Positions 17,301 to 24,855 are shown, numbered from the stretch's first letter. The stretch is 64,000 bases of DNA from JANXQG01 sp963824275 (GCA_963824275.1 CAWGOT010000003.1:1984001-2048000), one strand, 5' to 3'. Translations and numbers: made by a program. The notes: a model not told the origin generated them from the sequence alone.

Positions 17301-20300
17301 TGGAGACCGACGCCGACCGCGAGCGGTTCGGCGTGAAGCGCCGCTTCCAGATGCGCGACGGCGAGAAGTTCTTCGCCGAGGGCCGCGAGAGTGCCAACTG
17401 GGAATTGATCCAGCAGCAGATGAAGGCCGCCGGCACCTGGCGGCTGGGGCTGCGCCGCGACGTGTTGCAGCAACTTAGTCTTCTGGGACGGGAAATCCCG
17501 GTGATCCAGGCCGCGCCGCGATACGACTTTGGGTACAAGTCGTATAACGGCGGGGCCGTGTATCACGGCTTTGCGCCGGACGCGATCCAGCAAGGCAGCT
17601 ATGCCTTGGTGGTGCCGCAATTCGGCGGTTGGGCCCCAGCGGGTGCAGACTTCTACAATGGCACGCTCCAATTGTCAGGCGAAAATACGTATCGCGGCGG
17701 CACGACTATCAGCGGCGGCGTTCTTCGCCTCGGCGACGTATCGGACAGCATTAGCTTCGCCGATGATTTCGGCCTGAAGCTCGACAAAGATAGGATTGAT
17801 CTCGCGTGGCACGAAAAGAACGGCGATGGTTGGGCATTCGATGGTCCAATATCTGGGAACGGATCGCTCGTCCCGGCCTCCCCGATGAATGCGCCCGCTA
17901 CGGCCCTTCCTGCTCTAGACGCTGGCTACGCAGTTTTTGGGGAGCAAGAACGTCTGGAGACCGATGTCAAGCTCCAAGTGGTTGGCGATTCCCTCGACCA
18001 AGATGATTTCCGCAAGAACAAGAGCCTGACCGAGGGCGGCGACATCACCAACACAATCTTCTTGGGGAACTTCGATCAGGCAGTCGATGCCTACGCCTCT
18101 CCCGTTGGCTGGGAAGGTGGCCGCTTTGGCGCCGGAAATCGCCGTCTTGCTCCCGCTTCCGTCGGCGGCTTGCTCATGCTGCCGCCGATGCGTTCTCAGG
18201 TCGATTATTCCTGGTTCAACAACCTGTTTGCCCCTGTGCCGCCGCCCGTGCCGCCGCAAGAGCCCAAGCACCCTTGGCCCGCCGAGGCCCGCAAGATCGC
18301 CCGCGGCCTGCTGCGGACCGATCACATGACCGGCGTGAAAGAGGGCATCAAGGTCGAGATCCAGACGGGATCGTTCGACGCCCGCTGGATCGCGCTCACC
18401 GGCCGCTCGCAGACTGCGGCCATCGTCTCCCCCAGCGGCTGGCTGACCGTTTCCAGCGGCGACGGCTCGCAGACGTGCCTCACCTGGGCCGATTCCAAAG
18501 AGCGTGGCAGCCTTGCCGAGGCGATGCTCCTGGGCCGCGCGCGGACCTCGCAGCCGGCCGACCTCCGTCAGCCGCCGCTCGATCTCGGCGCAGGCGTCCT
18601 CTCCCCGTTGGATCTGACCTACGCCGGCTATTCGGTTCAACTCAAGCCCGAGGGCGAGAACCGGACCCGACTGGTCCTCAAACATCCCAATATGCCGAAC
18701 AATGAAACTCGCATTTTCGTAGACACCGCGCGGAACGTGATCTTGAAGATCGAGCTCGTCACTCTCCCCTCGCCCTCTTCGAGCGGGCAAGGGGACCAGA
18801 ATCTCCCCTCGCCCTCTGGGAGAGGGGCCGGGGGTGAAAGCACGGTCAACGGCACGATAACCTTCGACGACTTCGTTGAGGTCGCCGGCGCCTGGTATGC
18901 CGGCCGCATCGAGAGCTTCGACGCCGAGGGCCGCCGCACTTCCGTAGTGACGCGGAAGTTCAGCGTCTTGCCGGCCGGCGCAGTTCGATCGGCTCTGGAA
19001 GCAGGACATGGCGATCCGCGATCAGGCGCAGTTGCTCCGCGAGCCGCTGCCCAGGCTGGCGGATGCCAAGACGGCCCTGGCTGCCGGAAAGGCGACCTTC
19101 GAGGACCAGATCATCATGCTCCTCCACTTCCAGGCCACGCAGCAGTGGGATCGCGTGCTGGGACACCTGGCCGAAGCCGAGAAACTCTCCGGCAGGCCCG
19201 GCATGCGCTGGGTCCGTCTGGCCATACTGCCGATCGCACGCAAGGCCGAAGAGGCGAAGAAGCGTTACTTCGAGGAGGCCGATTTGCTGGCGAAGGCGCC
19301 CTCACCCCAACCCTCTCCCGGAGGGCGAGCGGAAATTGGTGGCAACGACCTCTTCCTCGCCGATCACCTCTTCAATAACTCCGGCAATATTTTGGAGGCC
19401 AACGAGCAACTGCGGCTGCTGGACGCCTTGCGGCCCGTCTATGAGCGCCAGCCGGCTCATCTCCTGGCCATGAAGCGGTGGACCGAGTCGCGATCGAACA
19501 TCCTGGAGCGGACCGGCCAGAGCCAGCAAGTGCTGAAGCTCCGCAAGCAGCTTGCCGCCGACTATCCGCACGACAGCAATCTTCAACAGCAGTACGCCCA
19601 GGCCCTGGCCAACGCAGGCGACTACCCGGCGGCCTACGCCTGGCTCGACCGTGTGCTCGTGCCGGCGGCGAAATGGCTGCCCCAGGAAGAGGAATCGCTG
19701 CTCGCAACCCATTGCGACCTGCTGCAGCAGCAGGGCCGCTACGATGACCTGGTCGAATACCTGGCCGGTTGGGTCAAACGGAATCCGCCGTCACAGATAT
19801 CTACGCCCGTTACTTGAGTGCCCTGGTGTCGAGCGATCATGCCAAGCAGGCCGACGACCTTATCGGCCAATGGATCCGCGACGCGGAACAGGCCGTTGAT
19901 GCTCCAGGGCGTGTGCCTTCGCCCGACCGACGGGCTGGAAGCCCATCCCACGATCTGCCTGCCGACGTTGATGCCCGCCTGCGGGCGGCCGTCTCGCTGG
20001 CCCTTGGCCAGGGCTACAACATGAATACCAATCGCATCGACCCGCAGTGGCTCAAACCGCTGGCCGACGCGGCAATCTGCTTCGCCCGCCATCCTTCCGC
20101 CGCTGGCGTGGCCGACCAGATCATGGGCCATTGGATCTTTCAGCAGTCGGACGAGTGCGGCCGCGTCCGCAAAGCAGCGGAACGCATCGTGCTCGACGAG
20201 ATGGGCACGCTGCCGGTCGATCAGTGGCAACGATTCCTGGGCTGGACCTCGCCCAACGGCCCTGCTGCCAACGAGACGTGGCAGAAGATCGCCACGGGAC

Positions 20301-23300
20301 TTCGCGCCCGTTGGGACGCCGAGCCCGATTGGCAGGTCAAGAGCCAGTTTGGCGGCATGCTGGCCGGCGTCCTGCAGGGCCATCTTGGCGTGGAGCCGTG
20401 GCTCGACTTCCTCCGCACGCAGCTCAAAGGCTCGCCGGAAGACTATCGCGCAGGGCATGCCCGGCAGCTTTTCGATGCCCTGCTCGGGCAGCCGTGGAAA
20501 CAGGCCAACGAGGACGAGGTCTTCGGGCTGCTCGGGCAACTCCCTGCCGCCGATCAGCCGGCATCGCAACGACTGGCGGTGCAAGTCGCCGCGCTCTGCC
20601 AGATGACCGACCGCATGGTGCAGGCCCGCTTCCAAGACCGCATGAAGGCCGTCGAGCATCCCGAGAAGCTCACGCGAACCGAACTCCGCGCCAAGCAGGA
20701 AGAGAACCTCCGGCTGGCCCGCGAAGGCTATGCCGAACGATTGCGCAAGGAGATGGCTGCCCGAAATGGCCGTCTTGTGCAGTGGCTCAATATCGAGCGG
20801 CTCTACCTCGACGTGCAGTTGGGCCGCGATCTGGACAAGGCCGCCGAAGAGTGTTTCGAGTTCTTGCCCCGTCTCCCCTCGCCTTCCGGGAGAGGGGCAG
20901 GGGGTGAGGGCCAAAATCTCCCCTCTCCCGTCGGGAGAGGGGCAGGGGGTGAGGGCGACGTTATCCAGCAGCGTCTCGACGCCCTCCTGCAGCACCGCTG
21001 CCTGGTGACCCTCATGAATCTCGCCTCGCGTAAAAGCGCCAAGCCGGGCCTGGCCGACCGCGTGCTGGCCTACTTGGAGGCCGGCGAGAAGGCCGAACCG
21101 GAAAACTCGCGTTGGAAGGCCCTGCAATACGAGTTCCTCGTCGCGCTCGATCGGCCGAAGGACCTCGCCAAGAAACTCGAGACCTGGATCGCGGCCGACG
21201 ACGCCGACAACGGCTGGCGTCTGATCTTGGGCTATCTCGACGCCGAAGCGGGCCAGATCCCCGCCGCCATCCAGCTCTTCGAGGCGGTTCGCGCGTCCGA
21301 CGAGCTTGGCCCCGCCGAATACCGCACGCTGGCCGATTGGTACATGGTCGTCAATCGTCGCGAGGACTACGATCGGGCCCGCATCGAGACCTTCAAGGTG
21401 ACTGACGACTGGCGGCTCAGCCAATGGCTCTACGGGAAGATGCAACCCTGGCAGCAGTACAACAACGGCCAACAGCCGCCGCCCCGCGAGCTCGACGTGG
21501 AGGTGCTGCACGCCTTCACGGCCCTCTTTGAGAAATCCAGCCAGCCGCAGAATTACCTCTCGCAACTCCAGCAGTTCTACTCCGCCACGCGCGACTTCCG
21601 CCTGCTGGCCGGATTGGGCGATGCGGTCCTCGGGCACACGGCCGGCCAGGTCTATCCCTTCCTGCAAAGCATGGGGGGCGTGCTGGGCGAGGTCCGCGAC
21701 GAGGCCACGGCCGACTCGATCGTGGAGCGGATCGCCGCCGTCCGCAGCCGCGCCAAGACCGAGGTCGACCGGCGTGCCCTCGACCTCTTGGAACTGCTCG
21801 TCGAGCGCCGCGCCGCGGAGCTCCAGAACCAGCCGGGGCCGCACGTCGATAGGGCCTTGACCGCCATGCGGAGGGCCTGGAAGCGCGAATGGTCGTCCGG
21901 CGAGCCGCGGCTGGTTGCCGAGCTCCTGGCTTCGCTCGGCCATATCGCCCAGCAGCCGTTAGCCGATGAGCAGGTAACCGAGTTGGAGAGTCTCCACCGC
22001 GATGCCCAGCCCGGCACGGAAGATCGCCTGAAGATCGGCACGGCCCTGGCGCAGACGCACTGGGCCTATTCCCGCTTCGATCCGGCGATCGATCTCTTGA
22101 GCGAACGCGCTCGATCGAATACCAGGCGGCCTACGAGGGCGTGTTGCCGGCCTCGGCCAACGACGCCTTAGGCACCCTGATCGGCTACTTCGAAGCCCGC
22201 ACGCAGCACGCCCGCGGCGAGAAGCTCCTTCAGTCGCAGCTCACGCACCCGGTGAATCAGCAGCAGACCTTTTGGCTTGCCGAGCGGCTGTACCAGCTTT
22301 ACGATCATGCCATCGCCCATGACGGCGACGTGTCGCTGGGCCGCGGCGCGGAGCTCTATCGGGCCGTCGAGAAGAAGGTGCTTCAGGACCTCGACACGCC
22401 CGATCAGAGCCACCGCTATCGGCTGGTCAGTCGGCTGATCGCGATCTACCGCACGGCGCACGGCAAGTTCCCCGCTCCCGCCGGGGGTGGCCAAAAACTC
22501 CCCTCGCCCTCTGGGAGAGGGGCCGGGGGTGAGGGCGGTTCTCCCTCCGTCGCCGACGACCTCCGCCACTTCGCCTTCACGCGTCTGCCCGAAGATCCTC
22601 AAACGGCAGACGAACAACTACACGTCGATGGTCTCCGAAATGGCCAACGCCCTGCATGACATTGCCGGGCCGCGCGACGGCCTCAAGTTCCTCGTCCAGC
22701 GGATCGATGCCGAGCCCGACTGGTTCCGGCTGAACAACCAGGACGGCTGGAGCCAGCACTGCTACACGCTCGGTCAGTGGCGGACCAAGGTCAAGGACCT
22801 GGGCGAGGTGGAGAAGCCGCTCTTGGCGATCGTGCTCAAAGAGCTCCGCCGCGACCTCGAATCGCGGCAACAGCGGAACCGCACGCTTTATGCCAAGCGC
22901 TGGAATTACTTCTGGGGCGAAAAAGAGGCCGACTTTGCCCGCACCGCCGACGAAGTCTGGGCTCAGCAGAAGCAGTCCGGCGCGGCCTGCCAATACATCG
23001 CCGAGTACCTGTACTCTTCTCTGGATCACTATCCCAGGGCGATTGAGATCCTGCTCGATGCCCATCGCCGCGAGGTGCTCGACGATGGAGCGGGCAGTCG
23101 AGGCTCGTCGAATTCCTGCGTGCGCAGAATCGCTTTGCCGAGACGATCCCCATCCTCGAACCGCTCGCCCATCGCCAGCAAGACAACCTGCAGTATCGCG
23201 TCTGGCTCATGAACGCCTATTTCAAGGCGGGCAAGTCCGACCGGCTTGCAAAGCTCTTGAAGGAGACGCACGATTATTTCCATCAGGAGAATCGCTGGAA

Positions 23301-24243
23301 CGAAAACGCCATGGCCATGCTCGGCCGAAGCTGCCTGGAGAACGAGATCTATCGCCCGGCGGCCGATTATCTTGCCGAGGCGATCGCCCTGCGTCAGCGG
23401 ACCGCCGCGAACCGGGGCATCGGCGACGGCGTGCTTTCGGGCTATTACGGCGATCAGGCCCGCGCCTTCGCCGGCCTGAACGAGACGCCCGAGGCCGTCG
23501 ATGCGGCCGCGGCCGCCGTCGTCTCCTGGGAAAGCAACATCCAGAACCGCACGGGCGCCCTGGAAGCCCTCAGGGCCGTCCTTCGCGCCGCGCCGGACCT
23601 GGATGCCTACGTCGTCCAGCTCGACAAGCAGGCCGCCGAAACCCGCGAGGAGAATCCGATCCTCCGCAAGGCGATCGGCCAGGTCTATCACGAAAAAGGC
23701 CGGGACGCCAAGGCGATCGAGCAGCTCCTCATCGCCGCCGAGGTGCAGCCCAACGATGCCGAGACCTACCAGGCCCTGCTTGCCTGCTACGATCGCCAGA
23801 ACAACCAGCAGGGGGCCGTCGAGCAGATCCTCGCCTGGCGGCAATTCACGCCCCGCGACATCAAGCTCTACGAAGATCTCGGCAATCGCCTGGAAAAACT
23901 GGGGCAGGCCGCCGAGGTCGAGAGGGCCTACACCTCGATCGTCGAGGTCCTGCCCTCCGAGGCGGAAAGCCATCAGCTCCTGGCGGAGATTCGCCAGCGG
24001 CAGGATCGCTGGTCGGAGGCGGTGGATCAATGGCGGCAGGTGGCGCGGATCCGCTCGCTGGAGCCGGCCGGCCTGCTCGGTTTGTGCGAGGCCCTGATCC
24101 ACGGGCGCCGCGTTGCCGAGGCCGGCGAGATCCTAACGCAACTCAAACAAAAGAACTGGCCCGCCCGCTTCGAGAACTGGCCCTTCAATCTTCGCGGCAA
24201 GATCGGCAACCTCCAGCAGAAGCTGGATCAGGGCCGGAAGTAA
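14251..24243 (+). CDS. Giant FecR-VIT-vWA-TPR envelope protein (reconstructed across frame breaks, about 3,300 codons)
   Basis: Successive open pieces in changing frames continue one another's homology without an internal terminator or ribosome site. The order is an N-terminal membrane helix (MFTFAIRGLAAATAAAALIGAWLY, ATG 14251 with GAGGAG 8 bases upstream), a FecR-like domain, a VIT domain, a vWA domain with intact MIDAS, a mixed linker with an autotransporter-type repeat, then about 5 kb of TPR-like helices to TAA 24243. The bulk should be periplasmic. VIT/vWA pairs bind proteins through a metal site and FecR domains pass signals to sigma factors, so envelope sensing is plausible. At least seven one-base breaks occur, and several palindromic repeats are inserted in frame. 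Splitting into two or more real genes cannot be excluded. Confidence 0.6.
14313..15785 (+). CDS. Open piece of the giant: FecR-like region
   Basis: Meaningful sequence in this frame runs from about 14715 to 15115: TGPDGTLRIEAVVDAKTQ, then a FecR-like stretch (RMPLRPGDLVQTDPRGANAV, ELVIGPGSTVELA). The continuation (RIAEGEIKIKADAKSPVEA, DGKKIAVAGTQVL) lies in a neighbouring frame after a break near 15115. FecR-type domains usually sit after a membrane helix beside an ECF sigma factor, exactly the arrangement here. The rest of this open frame is out-of-frame translation. Confidence 0.5.
   Translation: MALQSGLVHGGCRSGRGADPNVGRQEPGTARSRGTARRARSGSTAGNSAATCPTARTRSPATAKRGSSTRRRIGPARNQRLSSPARPAAGPAGLARCSCGSSLAASRRNCWRAGRRSRRPAMAAPWKSTAGTTTGPDGTLRIEAVVDAKTQLLQSIESLRVRGERTEPICKLAVIARDKPVDEDLFVVGDTLTEDGRIGKVTDAQGLVAIRPVMHDRFSPVTERMPLRPGDLVQTDPRGANAVSVRLVPQTELVIGPGSTVELALAQATSHRRGRNQDQGRRQVAGRSSSGRTGRRSRSPARKSYRADRKTLVKLDKPPRWLLSYEGKVGRRLDRLAAGEDRRPQRAADGRLSQGHGRYPRPDRPDHDRRIVRQPHQRAVGGHVLLPPAARRLDRRLRHVDRRQTGRGRRGGEGAGAGDLRDDPPRAARSGPAGMGGRQHLQGPRLPHPRQCRKADHDHLHAGAAAARQQLPLSVRPAKRPAQAASPAAA
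15286..16347 (+). CDS. Open piece of the giant: VIT domain
   Basis: The frame from about 15310 to 15950 encodes a complete VIT domain: NVPLTVGYHKVTVDIRDQ, ARTTIEESFVNHTNAQLEGTFFFPLP, then KERAREIYETILRERRDPGLLEW and NIFKARVFPIPANAEKRITI. VIT domains occur just before vWA in inter-alpha-trypsin inhibitor heavy chains and bacterial relatives and help bind partners. A break near 15950 leads into the vWA piece; sequence after that in this frame is not native. Confidence 0.72.
   Translation: MRARSAGDSIGSLLAKIDGRNVPLTVGYHKVTVDIRDQIARTTIEESFVNHTNAQLEGTFFFPLPQDASIAGFGMWIGDKLVEADVVEKERAREIYETILRERRDPGLLEWAGGNIFKARVFPIPANAEKRITITYTQVLPLRGNSYRYQYALQSDLLKQHPLRQLEIDVKIDSEQPLKAVSSPTHPTRNALTAHSAHVEFSAKEYTPTQDFETVVELAGPAAGGRLDPAPPRRRRLLHAPNLPSAAGREAGRRLPSPTGTGAGQRLPSPFGRGAGGEGGGPVAAGAVAQRRADRIGSAGRHVGLDGRPQPPAAGRVDCRLADRADAQGQVQPRHLRRRLPVGLCQVGGGRRK
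15965..19378 (+). CDS. Open piece of the giant: vWA domain, linker with autotransporter-type repeat
   Basis: The vWA domain begins LVLLADTSASMDAP (MIDAS D-x-S-x-S), with the second-loop Thr in GWTDLDKAI and the Asp in YIGDGIVTTGD. It is interrupted in frame by palindromic repeats at 16012-16127, 16541-16640 and 16990-17151. At 17640-17760 an autotransporter passenger-type repeat appears (GTLQLSGENTYRGGTTISGG), unusual in this company. Another domain follows (KIARGLLRTDHMTGVKEG ... GWLTVSSGDGSQTCLTW). A break near 18975 ends the native frame (KFSVLPA, then AQFDRLWKQDMAIRDQ in another frame). Confidence 0.72.
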   Translation: MIPHRRGDDGYFMLQISPPPPGERPGAVSPLPPGQGQANGSPLPSGEGQGVRAEGQLQRELLPNGEPIELVLLADTSASMDAPSRQRQAELIAALLTALTPKDKFNLGTCDVDCQWVFAKSAAADANNVETARQKLAARQSLGWTDLDKAIQSALAQCGPKTQVVYIGDGIVTTGDADPVGFVKRLRRLAEERTHHAPRDAEDSTHHAPRDAGGAESPHAEREEYGTFHSVAVSSSFEPSVMKAIAAIGGGSFRQVSGSRGPAAVAMDLLGEIAQPVLRDMRVEFRGLRTARVYPDPLPNLPLGTQQIILGRYDPQGQNQAGEVIVTGTLDGKPVKYSAKVALPSPSGRVALKPKAPARNAREQVAKDGSSLARRASMPQDLPSPAGRGAGGEGEADSNSFIPRLWARMHLDVLLEQGGSQAVKDEIIALSEEYHIITPYTSLLVLETDADRERFGVKRRFQMRDGEKFFAEGRESANWELIQQQMKAAGTWRLGLRRDVLQQLSLLGREIPVIQAAPRYDFGYKSYNGGAVYHGFAPDAIQQGSYALVVPQFGGWAPAGADFYNGTLQLSGENTYRGGTTISGGVLRLGDVSDSISFADDFGLKLDKDRIDLAWHEKNGDGWAFDGPISGNGSLVPASPMNAPATALPALDAGYAVFGEQERLETDVKLQVVGDSLDQDDFRKNKSLTEGGDITNTIFLGNFDQAVDAYASPVGWEGGRFGAGNRRLAPASVGGLLMLPPMRSQVDYSWFNNLFAPVPPPVPPQEPKHPWPAEARKIARGLLRTDHMTGVKEGIKVEIQTGSFDARWIALTGRSQTAAIVSPSGWLTVSSGDGSQTCLTWADSKERGSLAEAMLLGRARTSQPADLRQPPLDLGAGVLSPLDLTYAGYSVQLKPEGENRTRLVLKHPNMPNNETRIFVDTARNVILKIELVTLPSPSSSGQGDQNLPSPSGRGAGGESTVNGTITFDDFVEVAGAWYAGRIESFDAEGRRTSVVTRKFSVLPAGAVRSALEAGHGDPRSGAVAPRAAAQAGGCQDGPGCRKGDLRGPDHHAPPLPGHAAVGSRAGTPGRSRETLRQARHALGPSGHTADRTQGRRGEEALLRGGRFAGEGALTPTLSRRASGNWWQRPLPRRSPLQ
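16012..16127 (+). repeat. Intragenic palindromic repeat cluster, vWA region
   Basis: Three degenerate copies of the CTCCCCTC...GGGAGAGGGGCAGGGGGTGAGGG element in a row, translated in frame as Pro/Gly-rich loops such as SPLPSGEGQGVRAEG. It lies between VIT and vWA domains. Confidence 0.85.
16541..16640. repeat. Intragenic palindrome cluster (CATCACGCTCCGCGTGATG family)
   Basis: Two identical 23-nt palindromic copies at 16543-16565 and 16576-16598, and an inverted related copy at 16616-16639. The cluster adds about 32 codons (THHAPRDAEDS... to EREEY) inside the vWA domain without breaking the frame. A related hairpin lies at 60552-60576. Confidence 0.9.
16990..17151. repeat. Nested palindromes: one hairpin inside a split GGGAGAGG-type repeat
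   Basis: The left half of the CTCCCCTCGCC...GGGAGAG element (16990-17013) and a full copy (17105-17151) flank a separate hairpin at 17014-17100. Its arms are GGCATTGAAGCCC and GGGCTTCAATGCC. The whole is translated in frame. Confidence 0.85.
18763..18840 (+). repeat. Intragenic palindromic repeat, two copies
   Basis: Two tandem copies encode LPSPSSSGQGDQN and LPSPSGRGAGGES, a low-complexity loop in an otherwise ordinary domain. Confidence 0.85.
19008..19817 (+). CDS. Open piece of the giant: TPR-like helices
   Basis: This continues the previous piece with paired helices: MAIRDQAQLLREPLPRLADA, QWDRVLGHLAEAEKLSGRPG and LLDALRPVYERQPAHLLAMK. It then has a TPR-like QQQYAQALANAGDYPAAYAW repeat near 19590. 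One reverse-oriented palindromic repeat (APSPQPSPGGRAE, 19300-19331) is inserted. A break near 19790 (WVKRNPPS to VTDIYARYLS) leads to the next piece. Confidence 0.62.
   Translation: MAIRDQAQLLREPLPRLADAKTALAAGKATFEDQIIMLLHFQATQQWDRVLGHLAEAEKLSGRPGMRWVRLAILPIARKAEEAKKRYFEEADLLAKAPSPQPSPGGRAEIGGNDLFLADHLFNNSGNILEANEQLRLLDALRPVYERQPAHLLAMKRWTESRSNILERTGQSQQVLKLRKQLAADYPHDSNLQQQYAQALANAGDYPAAYAWLDRVLVPAAKWLPQEEESLLATHCDLLQQQGRYDDLVEYLAGWVKRNPPSQISTPVT
19769..22171 (+). CDS. Open piece of the giant: long alpha-helical TPR-like region
   Basis: Native from about 19790 to 22110. Helical pairs recur about every 34-40 residues (for example VLAYLEAGEKAEPENSRWKA and GYLDAEAGQIPAAIQLFEAV followed by EYRTLADWYMVVNRREDYDR). 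Two palindromic repeats encoding LPSPSGRGAGGEG-type loops lie at 20874-20957. A break near 22110 (SERA to SIEYQAAYEGVLP) ends the frame. Confidence 0.65.
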   Translation: MGQTESAVTDIYARYLSALVSSDHAKQADDLIGQWIRDAEQAVDAPGRVPSPDRRAGSPSHDLPADVDARLRAAVSLALGQGYNMNTNRIDPQWLKPLADAAICFARHPSAAGVADQIMGHWIFQQSDECGRVRKAAERIVLDEMGTLPVDQWQRFLGWTSPNGPAANETWQKIATGLRARWDAEPDWQVKSQFGGMLAGVLQGHLGVEPWLDFLRTQLKGSPEDYRAGHARQLFDALLGQPWKQANEDEVFGLLGQLPAADQPASQRLAVQVAALCQMTDRMVQARFQDRMKAVEHPEKLTRTELRAKQEENLRLAREGYAERLRKEMAARNGRLVQWLNIERLYLDVQLGRDLDKAAEECFEFLPRLPSPSGRGAGGEGQNLPSPVGRGAGGEGDVIQQRLDALLQHRCLVTLMNLASRKSAKPGLADRVLAYLEAGEKAEPENSRWKALQYEFLVALDRPKDLAKKLETWIAADDADNGWRLILGYLDAEAGQIPAAIQLFEAVRASDELGPAEYRTLADWYMVVNRREDYDRARIETFKVTDDWRLSQWLYGKMQPWQQYNNGQQPPPRELDVEVLHAFTALFEKSSQPQNYLSQLQQFYSATRDFRLLAGLGDAVLGHTAGQVYPFLQSMGGVLGEVRDEATADSIVERIAAVRSRAKTEVDRRALDLLELLVERRAAELQNQPGPHVDRALTAMRRAWKREWSSGEPRLVAELLASLGHIAQQPLADEQVTELESLHRDAQPGTEDRLKIGTALAQTHWAYSRFDPAIDLLSERARSNTRRPTRACCRPRPTTP
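20874..20957 (+). repeat. Intragenic palindromic repeat, two copies
   Basis: Two near-identical copies are separated by QN codons and encode LPSPSGRGAGGEG and LPSPVGRGAGGEG, splitting two TPR-like helices. Confidence 0.9.
22141..22659 (+). CDS. Open piece of the giant: helical region
   Basis: Continues the helical region (LIGYFEARTQHARGEKLLQS, HRYRLVSRLIAIYRTAHGK). A palindromic repeat coding LPSPSGRGAGGEG sits at 22498-22537. A break near 22605 (FTRLPE to ILKRQTNNYTSMVSE) leads to the next frame. Confidence 0.6.
   Translation: MLPASANDALGTLIGYFEARTQHARGEKLLQSQLTHPVNQQQTFWLAERLYQLYDHAIAHDGDVSLGRGAELYRAVEKKVLQDLDTPDQSHRYRLVSRLIAIYRTAHGKFPAPAGGGQKLPSPSGRGAGGEGGSPSVADDLRHFAFTRLPEDPQTADEQLHVDGLRNGQRPA
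22487..23212 (+). CDS. Open piece of the giant: helical region
   Basis: Native from about 22605 to 23095 (SMVSEMANALHDIAGPRDGL, EADFARTADEVWAQQKQSGA, HYPRAIEILLDAHRREVLDDG). A break near 23095 joins it to a frame reading RLVEFLRAQNRFAETIPILE and then the last piece. Confidence 0.6.
   Translation: MAKNSPRPLGEGPGVRAVLPPSPTTSATSPSRVCPKILKRQTNNYTSMVSEMANALHDIAGPRDGLKFLVQRIDAEPDWFRLNNQDGWSQHCYTLGQWRTKVKDLGEVEKPLLAIVLKELRRDLESRQQRNRTLYAKRWNYFWGEKEADFARTADEVWAQQKQSGAACQYIAEYLYSSLDHYPRAIEILLDAHRREVLDDGAGSRGSSNSCVRRIALPRRSPSSNRSPIASKTTCSIASGS
22498..22537 (+). repeat. Intragenic palindromic repeat, one copy
   Basis: A single 40-bp copy encodes LPSPSGRGAGGEG. The palindromic core is CCCTC...GGGAGAGGG. 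Confidence 0.9.
23209..24243 (+). CDS. C-terminal piece of the giant: TPR repeats
   Basis: This 344-residue end has the clearest TPRs: IYRPAADYLAEAIALRQRTA, YYGDQARAFAGLNETPEAVD, AIGQVYHEKGRDAKAIEQLL, TYQALLACYDRQNNQQGAVE and LYEDLGNRLEKLGQAAEVER. It ends GNLQQKLDQGRK with TAA at 24241-24243. TPR arrays bind proteins; the partner is unknown. The first residue is not a true start, because homologous sequence continues upstream in another frame. Confidence 0.72.
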   Translation: MNAYFKAGKSDRLAKLLKETHDYFHQENRWNENAMAMLGRSCLENEIYRPAADYLAEAIALRQRTAANRGIGDGVLSGYYGDQARAFAGLNETPEAVDAAAAAVVSWESNIQNRTGALEALRAVLRAAPDLDAYVVQLDKQAAETREENPILRKAIGQVYHEKGRDAKAIEQLLIAAEVQPNDAETYQALLACYDRQNNQQGAVEQILAWRQFTPRDIKLYEDLGNRLEKLGQAAEVERAYTSIVEVLPSEAESHQLLAEIRQRQDRWSEAVDQWRQVARIRSLEPAGLLGLCEALIHGRRVAEAGEILTQLKQKNWPARFENWPFNLRGKIGNLQQKLDQGRK

Positions 24244-24279
24244 GTCGCCCATCGCCTTTTGGGAGAGGGGCAGGCGCGA

Positions 24280-24366
24280 TAGGGTGGGCCGAGTGGAGCG
24301 AGTCCCACCAGCGAATGCAGTCGATCGCCGGAAAATGGTGGACTCGCTCCACTCGGCCCACCCTAC
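24280..24366. repeat. 87-bp hairpin element with TAGGGTGGG ends
   Basis: Arms 24280-24310 and 24336-24366 are inverted copies matching except for one missing C. The ends match the element at 3067-3177. It could also terminate transcription of the upstream giant. Confidence 0.9.
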
Positions 24367-24827
24367 TATTACCCCTCGCCTTTTGGGAGAGCGCCAACTG
24401 GGCGAAGGGCTCTTTCCCCCTTTCGTGTTTTTCGCGGTTCTTTCTTGGTGTTCGTGTGATTTGCCGGCACTCCTTACGTTTTCGCGTCTTTTATCTTACA
24501 CACCCGTTTCCTTCGGTTTCTCGCAGTTACGTGACCTGCATGTGTGTGTGATACCACGAACTGCGTACAGCAAACATTGAGACTCTAAAGAGCGTAACTT
24601 TGTGGAAAGTGCGTCAGGAGTACCGCGAGGTGGTCGTAAACCTTCGGTTAGGTCGCCGTTAGCAACTGGTTTTCCCGGAAGAACATCCTTGTGCTGTAGG
24701 CCCTTGCGGCTTTATTCGCAAGGAAAATAGCGAGAAATCGCCAAGTTCTGACCACACCGCGGCAGTAACCCTTTTGGAAAAACGCATTGCGCAAAACGAA
24801 ATACTGCGCAGATAGGCAGCAAACTGC

Positions 24828-24855
24828 TTGACGGGAATTTTCCTTTCAGTAAGAT
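24828..24855 (+). promoter_or_regulatory. Candidate sigma-70-type promoter for the giant surface gene
   Basis: TTGACG at 24828-24833 and TAAGAT at 24850-24855 are separated by 16 bases in an AT-rich stretch about 150 bases before ATG 25004. It is the only good match I saw in this spacer; it is not proven. Confidence 0.4.
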
